In this document: in pieces, positions 43,515-52,087 of the stretch | Numbering within the stretch: position 1 is the first letter of the stretch | How the letters are laid out: each line of letters opens with the position of its first letter | Source: Bacteroidales bacterium | Lineage (GTDB): Bacteria; Bacteroidota; Bacteroidia; Bacteroidales; UBA12077 | DNA length: 64,000 nt | Direction: 5' to 3' | NCBI GenBank assembly: GCA_016342685.1 | Contig: JAEINU010000001.1 | Location: 682,001 to 746,000 of the forward strand | Notes under the pieces: generated by a model | Databases searched by the model: none | Seen by the model: the letters and a program-made list of their open reading frames with translations, nothing else | What the model was told of the DNA's origin: nothing | Position numbers and translations under genes: made by a program

Positions 43515-43565
43515 ATAAACGTGTGTCGACTAAGTATTACTAAGACTTTGTCGACACACGTTTAT
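43515..43565. terminator. bidirectional terminator between converging genes
   Basis: ATAAACGTGTGTCGAC (43515-43530) is perfectly complementary to 43550-43565, a 16-bp stem with a 19-nt loop. The right arm contains the stop codon (43562-43564) of the converging minus-strand gene, so one hairpin serves both transcripts. Confidence 0.8.
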
Positions 43566-44515
43566 TTAATTATAATTGTTGTATCGTTAAGTTCTTTATT
43601 TAATCCTTCTAAATAGTAATTGCCAGATTCTTTTATAAAACCATACATACTGGTTAGCTCATTTACTTCAACGAATTTTTCTCTTTTTGCACTAAATAAT
43701 TTATAAATAGTTTCTGCCCTTGAAAATTCTATTTCTGATGGCATAAGTGTAAATATTATCCATTCAGAGTCAGGACTAATTTCCAAAACCTGATAAATAT
43801 ATTCTGAATTATAGAACAAGGTATCTGTTTCATTTAATGATACTTTTAACAAACCATGCTCGTCTTTTGTAAGTTCATAATATGGATTCGGAAGAATATT
43901 AATATCAGAAATACAGGCATCATTCCATTTATTGCCTTTATAAACATCAACGATCTTTATCTTTAGAATAAACAAATCCTTCGCAAATGTTCTATCATGC
44001 GAAAGCGATTCTTCTATTTCGCCCCAGTTAAAGTTTATTTTTAAATCCTGATAACCAAGTTTGTCTTCTAGTGCAGCCTGAATATTCAAGAGTTTTTCAC
44101 TAATAAAAAAACCATTATGCGATTCTGTTACATATCCCTCTGGATCATAACACGCAAAAAGCTGTAATTCAATATTTCTAGGTCGATTATTTGCAAAATA
44201 GATACTTTCACTTTTTTGATATCCATTCCTGATTCTTAAAGTTTTCGTTCCAGATGGAATAGTTAACCATATAAATTCATTAGAACCGTCACTTTCGGCT
44301 CCTTCTGCCCAACAAGTAGTGGGATCATTATCGGCTATATTTGTAGATCCATACTTTCCAAAATCGGCATAAATATCCATCTCAAGTTCAGACGATGAAC
44401 TCCAAAATATTTCATTACTAAATGCCATAAGAAGAGTGTCATTTACCTCTAATTGTGCGAAAGAATTGCAAATCGAAAAAAAACAAAGTATTAATAAAAA
44501 TTGAAATTTAATCAT
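43562..44515 (-). CDS. secreted protein with NADase-type glycan-binding (discoidin-like) domain
   Basis: A 317-residue exported protein with a signal peptide (residues 1-20, ending CNSFAQ). Residues ~45-205 match the NADase-type glycan-binding fold: NIADNDPTTCWAEGAESDGSNEFIWLTI, then LRIRNGYQKSESIYFANNRPRNIELQL, and ending VDVYKGNKWNDACISDINI. The C-terminal ~110 residues are unassigned. In this family the domain is a discoidin-like carbohydrate-binding module found in secreted proteins of unrelated function. No catalytic domain is visible, so enzymatic activity is not claimed. It is 21 bp downstream of a small lipoprotein gene and probably co-transcribed with it. Confidence 0.75.
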   Translation of the reverse strand: MIKFQFLLILCFFSICNSFAQLEVNDTLLMAFSNEIFWSSSSELEMDIYADFGKYGSTNIADNDPTTCWAEGAESDGSNEFIWLTIPSGTKTLRIRNGYQKSESIYFANNRPRNIELQLFACYDPEGYVTESHNGFFISEKLLNIQAALEDKLGYQDLKINFNWGEIEESLSHDRTFAKDLFILKIKIVDVYKGNKWNDACISDINILPNPYYELTKDEHGLLKVSLNETDTLFYNSEYIYQVLEISPDSEWIIFTLMPSEIEFSRAETIYKLFSAKREKFVEVNELTSMYGFIKESGNYYLEGLNKELNDTTIIIK

Positions 44516-44536
44516 AATGAGATATTGGTATAACTG

Positions 44537-44971
44537 TTATTGTCCATATTTAAAAGCCAGTTCATATACATCGTGTTTTTCCGAAACCAAAACAAAAAAC
44601 TTAAAGAAATTATCATCTTTAGTATAAACTGTTCCGTGCTGACCCCAGCCAGATTCAGGTTTTTCCCATCCTTTACTAAGCAATGCTTTATCGAACATTT
44701 CTTCGTAGTATGCCTGTAACGAATCTTGAATATTTTCAAAAGGTTCAACTTTATATATTATCTTGTAATTACCATCATTTGTTTTTTTGATGCGTTCAAA
44801 GCTCGCTTTTTCATGAATTGTGATGCTATTTTGGGCAAGAAAACCTTCATAAAATTCTTGAGACGACAAATCAATTTTCACTTTTGATTCTTCCTTTGTG
44901 GTTTGACTCCCACAACTAAATAAAAGTGCAGATATGAATAATACATTTGCAATTTGAATTATTTTTTTCAT
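44537..44971 (-). CDS. small lipoprotein, unknown function
   Basis: A 144-residue lipoprotein. ATG 44971 gives MKKII and a lipobox LLFSCGS with Cys20; an in-frame ATG 30 bp upstream would bury the signal peptide. The mature part is acidic and contains LSKGWEKPESGWGQHGTVYTKDD. I do not recognise a named domain. It precedes the glycan-binding-domain gene by 21 bp in the same direction, suggesting that the two act together at the envelope. Confidence 0.75.
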   Translation of the reverse strand: MKKIIQIANVLFISALLFSCGSQTTKEESKVKIDLSSQEFYEGFLAQNSITIHEKASFERIKKTNDGNYKIIYKVEPFENIQDSLQAYYEEMFDKALLSKGWEKPESGWGQHGTVYTKDDNFFKFFVLVSEKHDVYELAFKYGQ

Positions 44972-45117
44972 AAGATTCCCCCTTATTTGATTAGATATCA
45001 AATTTATGAAATACCCTCAGCAATTTCAAGTTGATTAATAGATTAAATTTCTACAACAATCACATCAAGATATTGTATATAAGCTTTTATATTTACACGA
45101 TAATCAATTCATCATAA

Positions 45118-46050
45118 ATGAATCAGTTAGTAAATTTTATTTTTAAAATAATTCTCAACCGAAATTTCATTTTAGTTTTTTCTGTTATTATGGGATTGTC
45201 TTTTGGAGATTATGCCCATTCCATTAAAGATTACACAATTTATATTTTAGTAATCACAATGGTTTTTTCAACTACAGGAATAGATTCTAAGGCCTTATTG
45301 CCAATTAAAAAGTTATTTAAACCAATGTTGGTAGGAACAATTCTTAATTATTTTGTTTTTGGAACCATCGTTTTGGTTTTGGCTTGGTTTTTAATGCCAA
45401 CTAAAGAATTATTTATGGGTTTTGTTGTAATTGTTGCAGCACCTCCTGGAGTAGCGGTAATACCATTTGCCGGAATATTAAAAGGAGATATTGAATATTC
45501 TATTTTAGGAGTTTTTGGTGGTTTTTTAGCATCAATAATAATTGCTCCAGCAATCATTAAGATTTTTTCGAATGGAGTAAGTTTGAGTGCATGGTCTTTA
45601 TTTATATTAATGATGAAGTTGGTTTTTGTTCCATTAATTGTGTCTCGTTTCTTACTGTACAAACCTATCTTTAAATACGTTTCAAAAATAAGGGGCAAAG
45701 CCGTTGACTGGGGTTTTGCAATAATTATATTTACGGCAGTTGGAATGAATAGAGATGTATTCTTTTCAAATCCAAAAATCCTGATTTTATCGTCGATTGT
45801 TCTGTTATCAGCAACATTTGGAATGGGTACATTATTCGAAATTCTTTCTCGAAGAAGAGGGAAAATCTATGAACGAAATATTACTCAGGTTTTATTATTG
45901 ACGATTAAGAGTTCTGGTTTTTCTGTTGTTACAGCAATGACCTTATTTGGGAAGGAAGCAGCTATCCCGTCAGCTATTTTAGCTGTAATAGTTTTATTAT
46001 ATTTGCTATATCTATCAATTAGATTAGAAATAAAAAGCAAAAAGAGTTGA
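45118..46050 (+). CDS. bile acid:sodium symporter (BASS)-like transporter
   Basis: A 310-residue integral membrane protein with about nine or ten hydrophobic helices and no signal peptide. The segment APPGVAVIPFAGILKGDIEYSILGVFGGFLA (~108-138) resembles the conserved crossover region of BASS/SBF-type transporters, and the two-fold repeated topology fits. The substrate could be an organic anion or a precursor molecule; nothing in the sequence decides this. Its stop codon overlaps the TTG start of the MBL-fold gene by 4 bp (TTGA), so the two are translationally coupled. Confidence 0.7.
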   Translation: MNQLVNFIFKIILNRNFILVFSVIMGLSFGDYAHSIKDYTIYILVITMVFSTTGIDSKALLPIKKLFKPMLVGTILNYFVFGTIVLVLAWFLMPTKELFMGFVVIVAAPPGVAVIPFAGILKGDIEYSILGVFGGFLASIIIAPAIIKIFSNGVSLSAWSLFILMMKLVFVPLIVSRFLLYKPIFKYVSKIRGKAVDWGFAIIIFTAVGMNRDVFFSNPKILILSSIVLLSATFGMGTLFEILSRRRGKIYERNITQVLLLTIKSSGFSVVTAMTLFGKEAAIPSAILAVIVLLYLLYLSIRLEIKSKKS

Positions 46051-46808
46051 AAGTTAAAATTTTAGGTACAGGAACATCGCAAGGAGTTCCGGTTATTGCA
46101 TGTAATTGTCAGGTTTGCCAATCAACCGACCCGAACGATAAGCGTCTGCGTACAGCGGCTTTAATTCAGGTCGATGGTGTTAATATTGTAATTGATGCCG
46201 GTCCCGATTTCAGACAGCAAATGCTGCGCGAAAAAGTTAGTGATATTGATGCTATTTTGATTACTCATGAACATCGCGATCATATCGCTGGATTAGACGA
46301 TGTACGTGCTTTCAATTTCATGAATCATAAACCAGTTGATATTTATGCAGAAGAAAGAGTACAAGCTGCCATAAGATCTGATTTTGCATATTCTTTTGCC
46401 GATAAAAAATACCCGGGTGCACCACAAATTAATCTTCACGATTTAACCGATGAACCTATCTCAGTAAAAGGGCTTAAGATTATTCCAATTAGAGCTTTTC
46501 ATTATAAGTTACCTGTGTATGGTTTTCGAATTGGTGATTTTACTTATCTTACTGATTTAAATTACATTAGTGAAGAAGAAAAAGTGAAGCTGCATGGTAC
46601 TAAATATTTAGTTGTTGATGCTTTACGAAAGCAAAAACATATTTCACATTATTCCTTGCCCGAAGCTATTGATCTAATCAAAGAATTAAGTCCCAAACGA
46701 GCTTATATAACGCATATTAGTCATCAAATGGGATTACACCACGATATAAATGAAGAACTTCCTCACGGAATCTCTTTGGCTTATGATGGATTAAGGTTCG
46801 AGGTATAA
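46047..46808 (+). CDS. MBL-fold metallohydrolase, PhnP-like
   Basis: A 253-residue metallo-beta-lactamase-fold phosphodiesterase-like enzyme. TTG (46047) is the start because it yields the canonical MKVKILGTGTSQGVPVIAC N-terminus. The metal motif is THEHRDH (H74, H76, D78, H79), with a further IDAGPDFR at ~49-56 and HISH near residue 223. Cysteines C19, C21 and C24 match the structural zinc site of PhnP. PhnP hydrolyses cyclic ribose phosphate in phosphonate use, but no phosphonate genes are nearby, so here it is a general phosphodiesterase. It overlaps the BASS-like gene by 4 bp. Confidence 0.9.
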   Translation: MKVKILGTGTSQGVPVIACNCQVCQSTDPNDKRLRTAALIQVDGVNIVIDAGPDFRQQMLREKVSDIDAILITHEHRDHIAGLDDVRAFNFMNHKPVDIYAEERVQAAIRSDFAYSFADKKYPGAPQINLHDLTDEPISVKGLKIIPIRAFHYKLPVYGFRIGDFTYLTDLNYISEEEKVKLHGTKYLVVDALRKQKHISHYSLPEAIDLIKELSPKRAYITHISHQMGLHHDINEELPHGISLAYDGLRFEV

Positions 46809-46911
46809 AAAATCTACTGTTTACTTTCTCATAAATTAATCTTAATTTTATTAGCATAATTTTTGCTGCGATCGCGAGAATGATATCAATTATAAAAAAT
46901 AAAATACAATC

Positions 46912-47886
46912 ATGAAAAAATTACTATTTGGGTTATTAACTGTTTTTGCTATTTATTCATGTGGAGGGGGTAACACGGATAAAGCTTATCTGCAAGAATT
47001 TACTTCCGATGATGCTGAATATGATATAGAAATGGAAGCCGTTGGCGAAATGCCAATGACCAGACAATCTAGTGTAGCCGGAAATGCATATACGAAACAA
47101 GAACCAACTGTTTCTATCGAGAAGAAAATTATTAAAGATGCCAGAGTAGGTGTCGAGGTCGAAGATTATTATGCGTATAGGCAAAATATTGATTCTCTAA
47201 TTTATTTCTTAAAAGCATATGTATCTGATGATAATTTGGATAAGAATGATTACAGTATTAATTCAAATCTCACTATTAGAATACCGGCAGTTAATTTTGA
47301 TAAATTAATTTCTAATTTAGAAACAGGAACAGAGAAATTGCTATATAAGAATATTTCTGCAAGAGATGTTACCGAAGAGTTTATTGATATTGAAGCCCGT
47401 TTAAAAACTAAAAAGGAAGTTGAGAAGCGATATACTCAATTGTTGGCAAAAGCCAGAAATATCAAGGAAATTCTGGAAGTTGAAGAAAAGCTAAGAGTTA
47501 TTCGTGAAGAGATTGAATCGAGAGAAGGTCGTTTAAACTATCTTAAAAAGCAAGTTTCATACAGTACAATTTATTTGCAGATAACTCAAAAAATAGATTA
47601 TAAATACGAGCCTGTTAAAGAAAAGAGTTTCTTTCAACGTTTATTCAAATCATTAGATAAAGGATGGAAAGGTTTTGTAAGCTTTTTAATATTCTTATTT
47701 AGAATATGGCCTATTATTCTTATTGGATTTGCAATATTTTTCTATATTCGTAAAATACGAAGAAAAAAGAAATTAATTAAAAAGCAAGAAGAAGAGAAGA
47801 AGAATAGGCATAGACCAAGTCCTAAGCGTTATTATAATAAACCACGTGCAACGAAAAGAGAAGATAAACCAGAATCAAATAATTAA
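46912..47886 (+). CDS. DUF4349 domain lipoprotein
   Basis: A 324-residue lipoprotein (lipobox YSCGGG, Cys17). Residues ~60-285 match DUF4349: IIKDARVGVEVEDYYAYRQNIDSL, NLTIRIPAVNFDKLISNLE, then a coiled coil ~165-215 rich in Lys/Glu, YSTIYLQI, and one membrane helix at ~250-275. The C-terminal 45 residues are highly basic. The function of DUF4349 is not established; it has two membrane attachments and may bridge or scaffold the envelope. It lies 12 bp before the LiaF-like gene, suggesting a cell-envelope operon. Confidence 0.85.
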   Translation: MKKLLFGLLTVFAIYSCGGGNTDKAYLQEFTSDDAEYDIEMEAVGEMPMTRQSSVAGNAYTKQEPTVSIEKKIIKDARVGVEVEDYYAYRQNIDSLIYFLKAYVSDDNLDKNDYSINSNLTIRIPAVNFDKLISNLETGTEKLLYKNISARDVTEEFIDIEARLKTKKEVEKRYTQLLAKARNIKEILEVEEKLRVIREEIESREGRLNYLKKQVSYSTIYLQITQKIDYKYEPVKEKSFFQRLFKSLDKGWKGFVSFLIFLFRIWPIILIGFAIFFYIRKIRRKKKLIKKQEEEKKNRHRPSPKRYYNKPRATKREDKPESNN

Positions 47887-47898
47887 AAACCAGAAAGT

Positions 47899-48594
47899 AT
47901 GGAATCAAATAGAAATATGGGTAGAGGAATAATTGGTATTGTTCTCATCTTAATTGGAGTAGCTTTTATTGGAAGAACTTTAGATTTTTTCCCAAATCGA
48001 ATCATGCATTATATTTTTACATGGCAGATGATATTAATTGTTTTGGGAATTGTATTTGTTTCTACAAAAGAAAATAAGACTACAGGGTGGATATTATTAA
48101 TTGTAGGATTGGTATTATGGATACCCGATTTTGTTCATATTCCATATTCAATAAGAAGATTGTTTTGGCCAACAATATTAATTGTAATTGGTGTTGTAAT
48201 AATATTAAGATCAACCAGTACTAAAAGACCAAATGTTGATACAAATTCGGTTGATTATATTGATGATATTTCGATCTTTGGAGGTGGTGATAAAGTTATT
48301 ACCTCAGCCAATTTTAAAGGTGGAAAAATAACTGCTATTTTTGGAGGATCTAAAATTGATTTAAGAAGTGCAAAGTTGGCTCCTGGACAAAATGTAATTG
48401 ACGTTCTTTGTATGTTTGGAGGAACCACAATAATAGTTCCAGAAGGCTGGAATGTTAAACACGATGTAATTTCAATATTAGGAGGTTTTTCTCATAAAAG
48501 GCATTCAGGTGCTGATCCAACCATAGAAATCGGAAAAGAACTTGTAATAAAAGGTTTTACGATGTTTGGTGGTGGTGAGATAAAGCATTATTAA
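47899..48594 (+). CDS. LiaF-like envelope-stress protein (DUF5668 + LiaF C-terminal domain)
   Basis: A 231-residue membrane protein. Four helices lie at about residues 10-28, 38-55, 62-80 and 88-105 (DUF5668-type LiaF transmembrane domain). The soluble C-terminal half has the LiaF-like beta-helix repeats ISIFGGGDKVI, AIFGGSKIDLRSA, CMFGGTTIIVPEGWNV, ILGGFSHKRH and GFTMFGGGEIK. In Firmicutes, LiaF restrains the LiaSR two-component system. No liaRS gene is adjacent, so a sensor-modulator role here is only suggested by homology. Confidence 0.85.
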   Translation: MESNRNMGRGIIGIVLILIGVAFIGRTLDFFPNRIMHYIFTWQMILIVLGIVFVSTKENKTTGWILLIVGLVLWIPDFVHIPYSIRRLFWPTILIVIGVVIILRSTSTKRPNVDTNSVDYIDDISIFGGGDKVITSANFKGGKITAIFGGSKIDLRSAKLAPGQNVIDVLCMFGGTTIIVPEGWNVKHDVISILGGFSHKRHSGADPTIEIGKELVIKGFTMFGGGEIKHY

Positions 48595-48639
48595 GATATT
48601 AATTTTCCCATTATTTGTTTGGGAAATGTAAAATAAAAA

Positions 48640-48678
48640 AAAGTTGTCATACTGAGTTTATAGAAGTATGACAACTTT
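48640..48678. terminator. bidirectional terminator between converging genes
   Basis: AAAGTTGTCATACT (48640-48653) is perfectly complementary to 48665-48678. It lies between the converging LiaF-like and EanA-like genes, with A-rich tracts on the left and a T-containing stretch on the right, and can serve both directions. Confidence 0.75.
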
Positions 48679-48703
48679 CTTATTTAATAAACAGTCGTAA
48701 TTT

Positions 48704-49702
48704 TTATTTTTCAAATAGAATCAATGCAAACCAATTATTATTATCGGTATATATTTGATTGATTTTTAATCCGGTTATTTCTTCTAATTCCTTAATTCTT
48801 TTCATCGAGAATTTATATGAATTCTCGGTGTGAATATTTTCACCTTTTTTAATATATATATCATCGTGATGATAAGGCGATTTTATTTGTAAATCCTCTT
48901 TTGCAATTAAGTGCATTTCTATTCTCGATTTTTCTTCGTTAAAAAATGCTTTATGTTCAAAATCAGAAATGTTAAAATCAGATTCAATTAGATTATTAAT
49001 TACGTTTAAAATATTTTTATTAAAATCAGCAGTAATACCTTGAGCATCATTATATGCTTCGTGCAAAACCGTGCTGGATTTAACTAAATCTGCACCAAGA
49101 ATAAATGTGTCACCAGAATTCATATTATCACTCAGATTTTTTAAAAAATTAGCAGATATATCTTCAGTAAAATTCCCAATTGTACTTCCCAGAAAGAAAA
49201 ACATTCTTTTTCTTTCTGCAGGAATTAAATCAAGTTGATTTATAAAATCGGCAACAATTCCATTTATTGATAAATCAGGAAATAAATCGGTTAATTCTTG
49301 TGCCGAATCATTTATAGCAGATAAACTTACATCTACAGGAATGTAATTGATTGTTTTCAGGTTCTCTTTCTGAATTGAGTTTAATAGGATTTTTATTTTG
49401 GAACAATCGCCACTTCCGAGCTCAACTAAATCCGTTTTTTCAAGATCATTCATTAAAATTGGAGCAATCTTATTCAAGATACTTTTCTCTGTACGAGTAG
49501 GATAGTATTCTGGTAATTTCGTAATATCTTCGAATAGTTTAGAACCTAAATCATCGTAAAAAAACTTACTCGAAATATGTTTGTGTTTGGATGTTAATCC
49601 TGTAATTATCTCTTTTCTAATATTATCAATTCCTAAATCAGTAAGATGATTTTTAATTTTTATTTGATTGGCCTCGAGAACTCCTGTTTCGGTATAATTC
49701 AT
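48704..49702 (-). CDS. L-histidine N-alpha-trimethyltransferase (EgtD/EanA-like)
   Basis: A 332-residue SAM-dependent methyltransferase that should convert L-histidine to hercynine. Hallmarks of the EgtD family: SSKFFYDDLGSKLFEDI at residues 44-60, YYPTRTE at 66-72, the SAM site LVELGSGDCSK near 92-102 and FFLGSTIGNF near 168. Length is close to EgtD (~320). Directly upstream (68 bp, same strand) is a three-rhodanese protein matching EanB, which inserts sulfur into hercynine without oxygen. No EgtB or egtC/E gene is visible. The pair is therefore better compared with the Chlorobium EanA-EanB pathway than with the mycobacterial one. Substrate specificity has not been shown. Confidence 0.88.
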   Translation of the reverse strand: MNYTETGVLEANQIKIKNHLTDLGIDNIRKEIITGLTSKHKHISSKFFYDDLGSKLFEDITKLPEYYPTRTEKSILNKIAPILMNDLEKTDLVELGSGDCSKIKILLNSIQKENLKTINYIPVDVSLSAINDSAQELTDLFPDLSINGIVADFINQLDLIPAERKRMFFFLGSTIGNFTEDISANFLKNLSDNMNSGDTFILGADLVKSSTVLHEAYNDAQGITADFNKNILNVINNLIESDFNISDFEHKAFFNEEKSRIEMHLIAKEDLQIKSPYHHDDIYIKKGENIHTENSYKFSMKRIKELEEITGLKINQIYTDNNNWFALILFEK

Positions 49703-49770
49703 TGAAATGTAATGTTTCTGTTGAAACTAGTTTGTCGTTTATTTTAACAATAAAAAAAGTAATTTGTTGA

Positions 49771-51078
49771 TTAATTATTTTCAATAAATACATTTTCAGG
49801 TACTCCAGTTTCAAATGGATTGTTTTCATTGCTCCATTCAAACCAACCACCATCGAAAACAGAAACTCTTGGCCAGCCCATTAACCAGGCGTTATAAAAA
49901 GCTTCGCTACCACGCCACCCTGTTCCGCAATAAAATGCATTGTGCTTGTCGGGAGTAATTCCAACTTCTTTCCAAATTTCTTCTACTTCATGAAATTCTC
50001 GAATTGTATGATCTAGATTTCGGTAGTTTTCCATATGATAGGCATCGGTTCCACAGTTTCCAAAAATTGCTCCTGGAATGCGTCCGGTTTTTTCAATATA
50101 GTTATAACCACTAACTTCACCTATGTATTCTGGCCAACTACGAACACAAACAAGATTTGAATTATCCGATAAAATCATTTCTTTAGCTTCAGGAATATCA
50201 ACAGCAAGTTCTGGTTTTGAAGGAATCATTGCTCCAAAATCGGAAATAGGAATCTTTTTAATATCATTTGTATCTATTTTAAAACCTGCATCAATCCACG
50301 ATTGAAAACCTCCATTAAGAACACGCACATCTTTTACACCGGCATACATCATAATAAAGGCATTTCGAATAGCTCCAATATGACCCGCTGCACTTCCTGG
50401 GAACTCATTGGTATTATCTGGCGACATGAATTTGCCATATAATATTACAGTAGTATCGGAACTTATTCCGTGCAGTTCTAAGGCTTGTTTAAGCTCTTCG
50501 GGTGATCGTCGATTCCAGGTCTCGGGGGATTCAAGTGCTAAAGTATCCATATCAATTGCTCCGGGAATATGCCCTGTAAGATATGCATCTCTGTTAAGAT
50601 AATGAGAATGACATATTACGAATTTGTTGTTATGGTATTCCTGCGGAGATTTTTCATAAATCAAATCCTTTACCCATTCCGGAGAAACCAATTGTTTATA
50701 TCGAGCAAGTTGCTCCATTGGATACTTCTCTAGAGCCGACCATTCATCTATAAAATGATTATAGATCTTTATATTATTGTAACCAGCCTTGCTAAATAAA
50801 TTTGCAATTTTTTCGGAATCTTCAAATGAGTATGAATATATAATTAAATCATTTTCAGGTACAATGTGTTTCGATCGTACAATTTCAATCCAATCAATAT
50901 AATTAGACCATTTTATGGGTAAACTTTTTGCACCTTGAATATGGCCACCACGTTTTTCATTTTTTAATTTCCATCCATTGTATGCATTAACAGAACGTAC
51001 ATCAATTATTTTAATGTTCTTATTCTTGAGTTGAGATAATAATTCTTGAGTTGATGTTTCTTTATGTACTTGGCTCAT
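49771..51078 (-). CDS. triple-rhodanese sulfurtransferase, EanB-like (ergothioneine formation)
   Basis: A 435-residue protein of three rhodanese domains (approx. 1-115, 120-265, 275-430). Domain 1 has Ser in place of the active-site Cys (IIYSYSFEDS) and domain 2 reads ILYGKF, so both appear inactive. Domain 3 carries C384 in the loop YCGTGWRGSE, which corresponds, from memory, to the persulfide Cys412 loop of Chlorobium EanB. EanB transfers sulfur from polysulfide to the epsilon carbon of hercynine to give ergothioneine with no oxygen requirement. The gene adjoins the EgtD/EanA homologue. An ordinary thiosulfate or mercaptopyruvate sulfurtransferase (two domains, ~280 residues) is the main alternative; the three-domain size, loop and neighbour argue against it. 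Confidence 0.82.
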   Translation of the reverse strand: MSQVHKETSTQELLSQLKNKNIKIIDVRSVNAYNGWKLKNEKRGGHIQGAKSLPIKWSNYIDWIEIVRSKHIVPENDLIIYSYSFEDSEKIANLFSKAGYNNIKIYNHFIDEWSALEKYPMEQLARYKQLVSPEWVKDLIYEKSPQEYHNNKFVICHSHYLNRDAYLTGHIPGAIDMDTLALESPETWNRRSPEELKQALELHGISSDTTVILYGKFMSPDNTNEFPGSAAGHIGAIRNAFIMMYAGVKDVRVLNGGFQSWIDAGFKIDTNDIKKIPISDFGAMIPSKPELAVDIPEAKEMILSDNSNLVCVRSWPEYIGEVSGYNYIEKTGRIPGAIFGNCGTDAYHMENYRNLDHTIREFHEVEEIWKEVGITPDKHNAFYCGTGWRGSEAFYNAWLMGWPRVSVFDGGWFEWSNENNPFETGVPENVFIENN

Positions 51079-51154
51079 AGTAATATAATTTGTAGTTTGA
51101 AGCTTAATTCTTTAAGTTACAAGAATATTTAAGCTAAAGCAAATAAGATAATTT

Positions 51155-52003
51155 TTATTCGTTTTTATACGAATTAATAATTTCAGAAATAGCTTTATGT
51201 TTTCTTCCTACAACTTTTTCAAAATCTGAGTCTATTTCAAATTCCCCATTTCTAATTTTCGCATATATACCTGAGATTATGGTACCCAGAAATTCCCCAT
51301 TTGTATTCTGTTGCCATGCTAAATAATCTTTTGGGGACATTGATTCGAATAAAAGGCTTGTTCCTAGGTATTTATTGAAATAGCCAACCAATTCGGTTTG
51401 AGTTATGGCTTCACCAACAAGTTCATATATTTTTCCGTTTAAAGAATTGTTCTTTAATAATTGTGAATAAGCTATTGCAAGTTCATCACGGCTTGTGTAG
51501 GAGCATTTTCCATCGGCTGCACAATTAGCTATTTTACCATCCTTTATATAGTTTTCCAAATACTCAATATCAGGTTCAATATATAAACCATTTCTTCCAA
51601 TTGCATATTCAAGATTGCTTTCTTTGATATCTTTTTCTGTTTGCCGATTCGAATTGACTACTGCATCAAAAGTTGAAGTTCCTGGTTTTCCAATAATACT
51701 GCAATAAACTATCTTTCGAACACCAGCTTCTTTTGCAGCATTAATTACATTTTGATGTTGTCGAATTCTATTCTCAGGTTTGTCCATTCCAGAGACTAAA
51801 AGAACTGCATTAATTCCTTGAAAAGCTTTAATAAAATCTTCTTTTGAATTGTAATCAGCTTTAAATACTTTTATTCCTAAAGATTTTGCATTTTCTGGAG
51901 TTCTGGCAGTGCCAATAACATTTTCTTTGCCGAATTCTTCGATTGCTCTTTTTGTAATTGCGGCTCCAAGCTGTCCACTTACTGCTGTTATTGCTATCTT
52001 CAT
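51155..52003 (-). CDS. NmrA/QorB-type NAD(P)-binding reductase
   Basis: A 282-residue atypical SDR protein. The N-terminal nucleotide-binding loop is VSGQLGAAITKRAIEEFG (residues ~8-25), followed by LLVSGMDKPENRIRQHQNVINAAKEAGVRKIVYCS, typical of the NmrA/QorB group of quinone reductases and redox sensors. The classical SDR Tyr-Lys pair is absent, as expected for this group. It is followed by its own short gap and sits downstream of an AraC gene on the same strand. The substrate cannot be fixed; a quinone or redox-sensor role is the family default. Confidence 0.85.
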   Translation of the reverse strand: MKIAITAVSGQLGAAITKRAIEEFGKENVIGTARTPENAKSLGIKVFKADYNSKEDFIKAFQGINAVLLVSGMDKPENRIRQHQNVINAAKEAGVRKIVYCSIIGKPGTSTFDAVVNSNRQTEKDIKESNLEYAIGRNGLYIEPDIEYLENYIKDGKIANCAADGKCSYTSRDELAIAYSQLLKNNSLNGKIYELVGEAITQTELVGYFNKYLGTSLLFESMSPKDYLAWQQNTNGEFLGTIISGIYAKIRNGEFEIDSDFEKVVGRKHKAISEIINSYKNE

Positions 52004-52087
52004 TAGATATTATTTTAATGATTTATATTGATAACAAAATAACATCAGATTAGACGAGATGTTTAAATCAAAATGACTTTAAAATTG

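Noticed and set aside
46865-46880. GCGATCGC palindrome before the DUF4349 gene
   Set aside because: An isolated 8-bp palindrome in a short gap, without a repeat partner, is not enough to call an operator.
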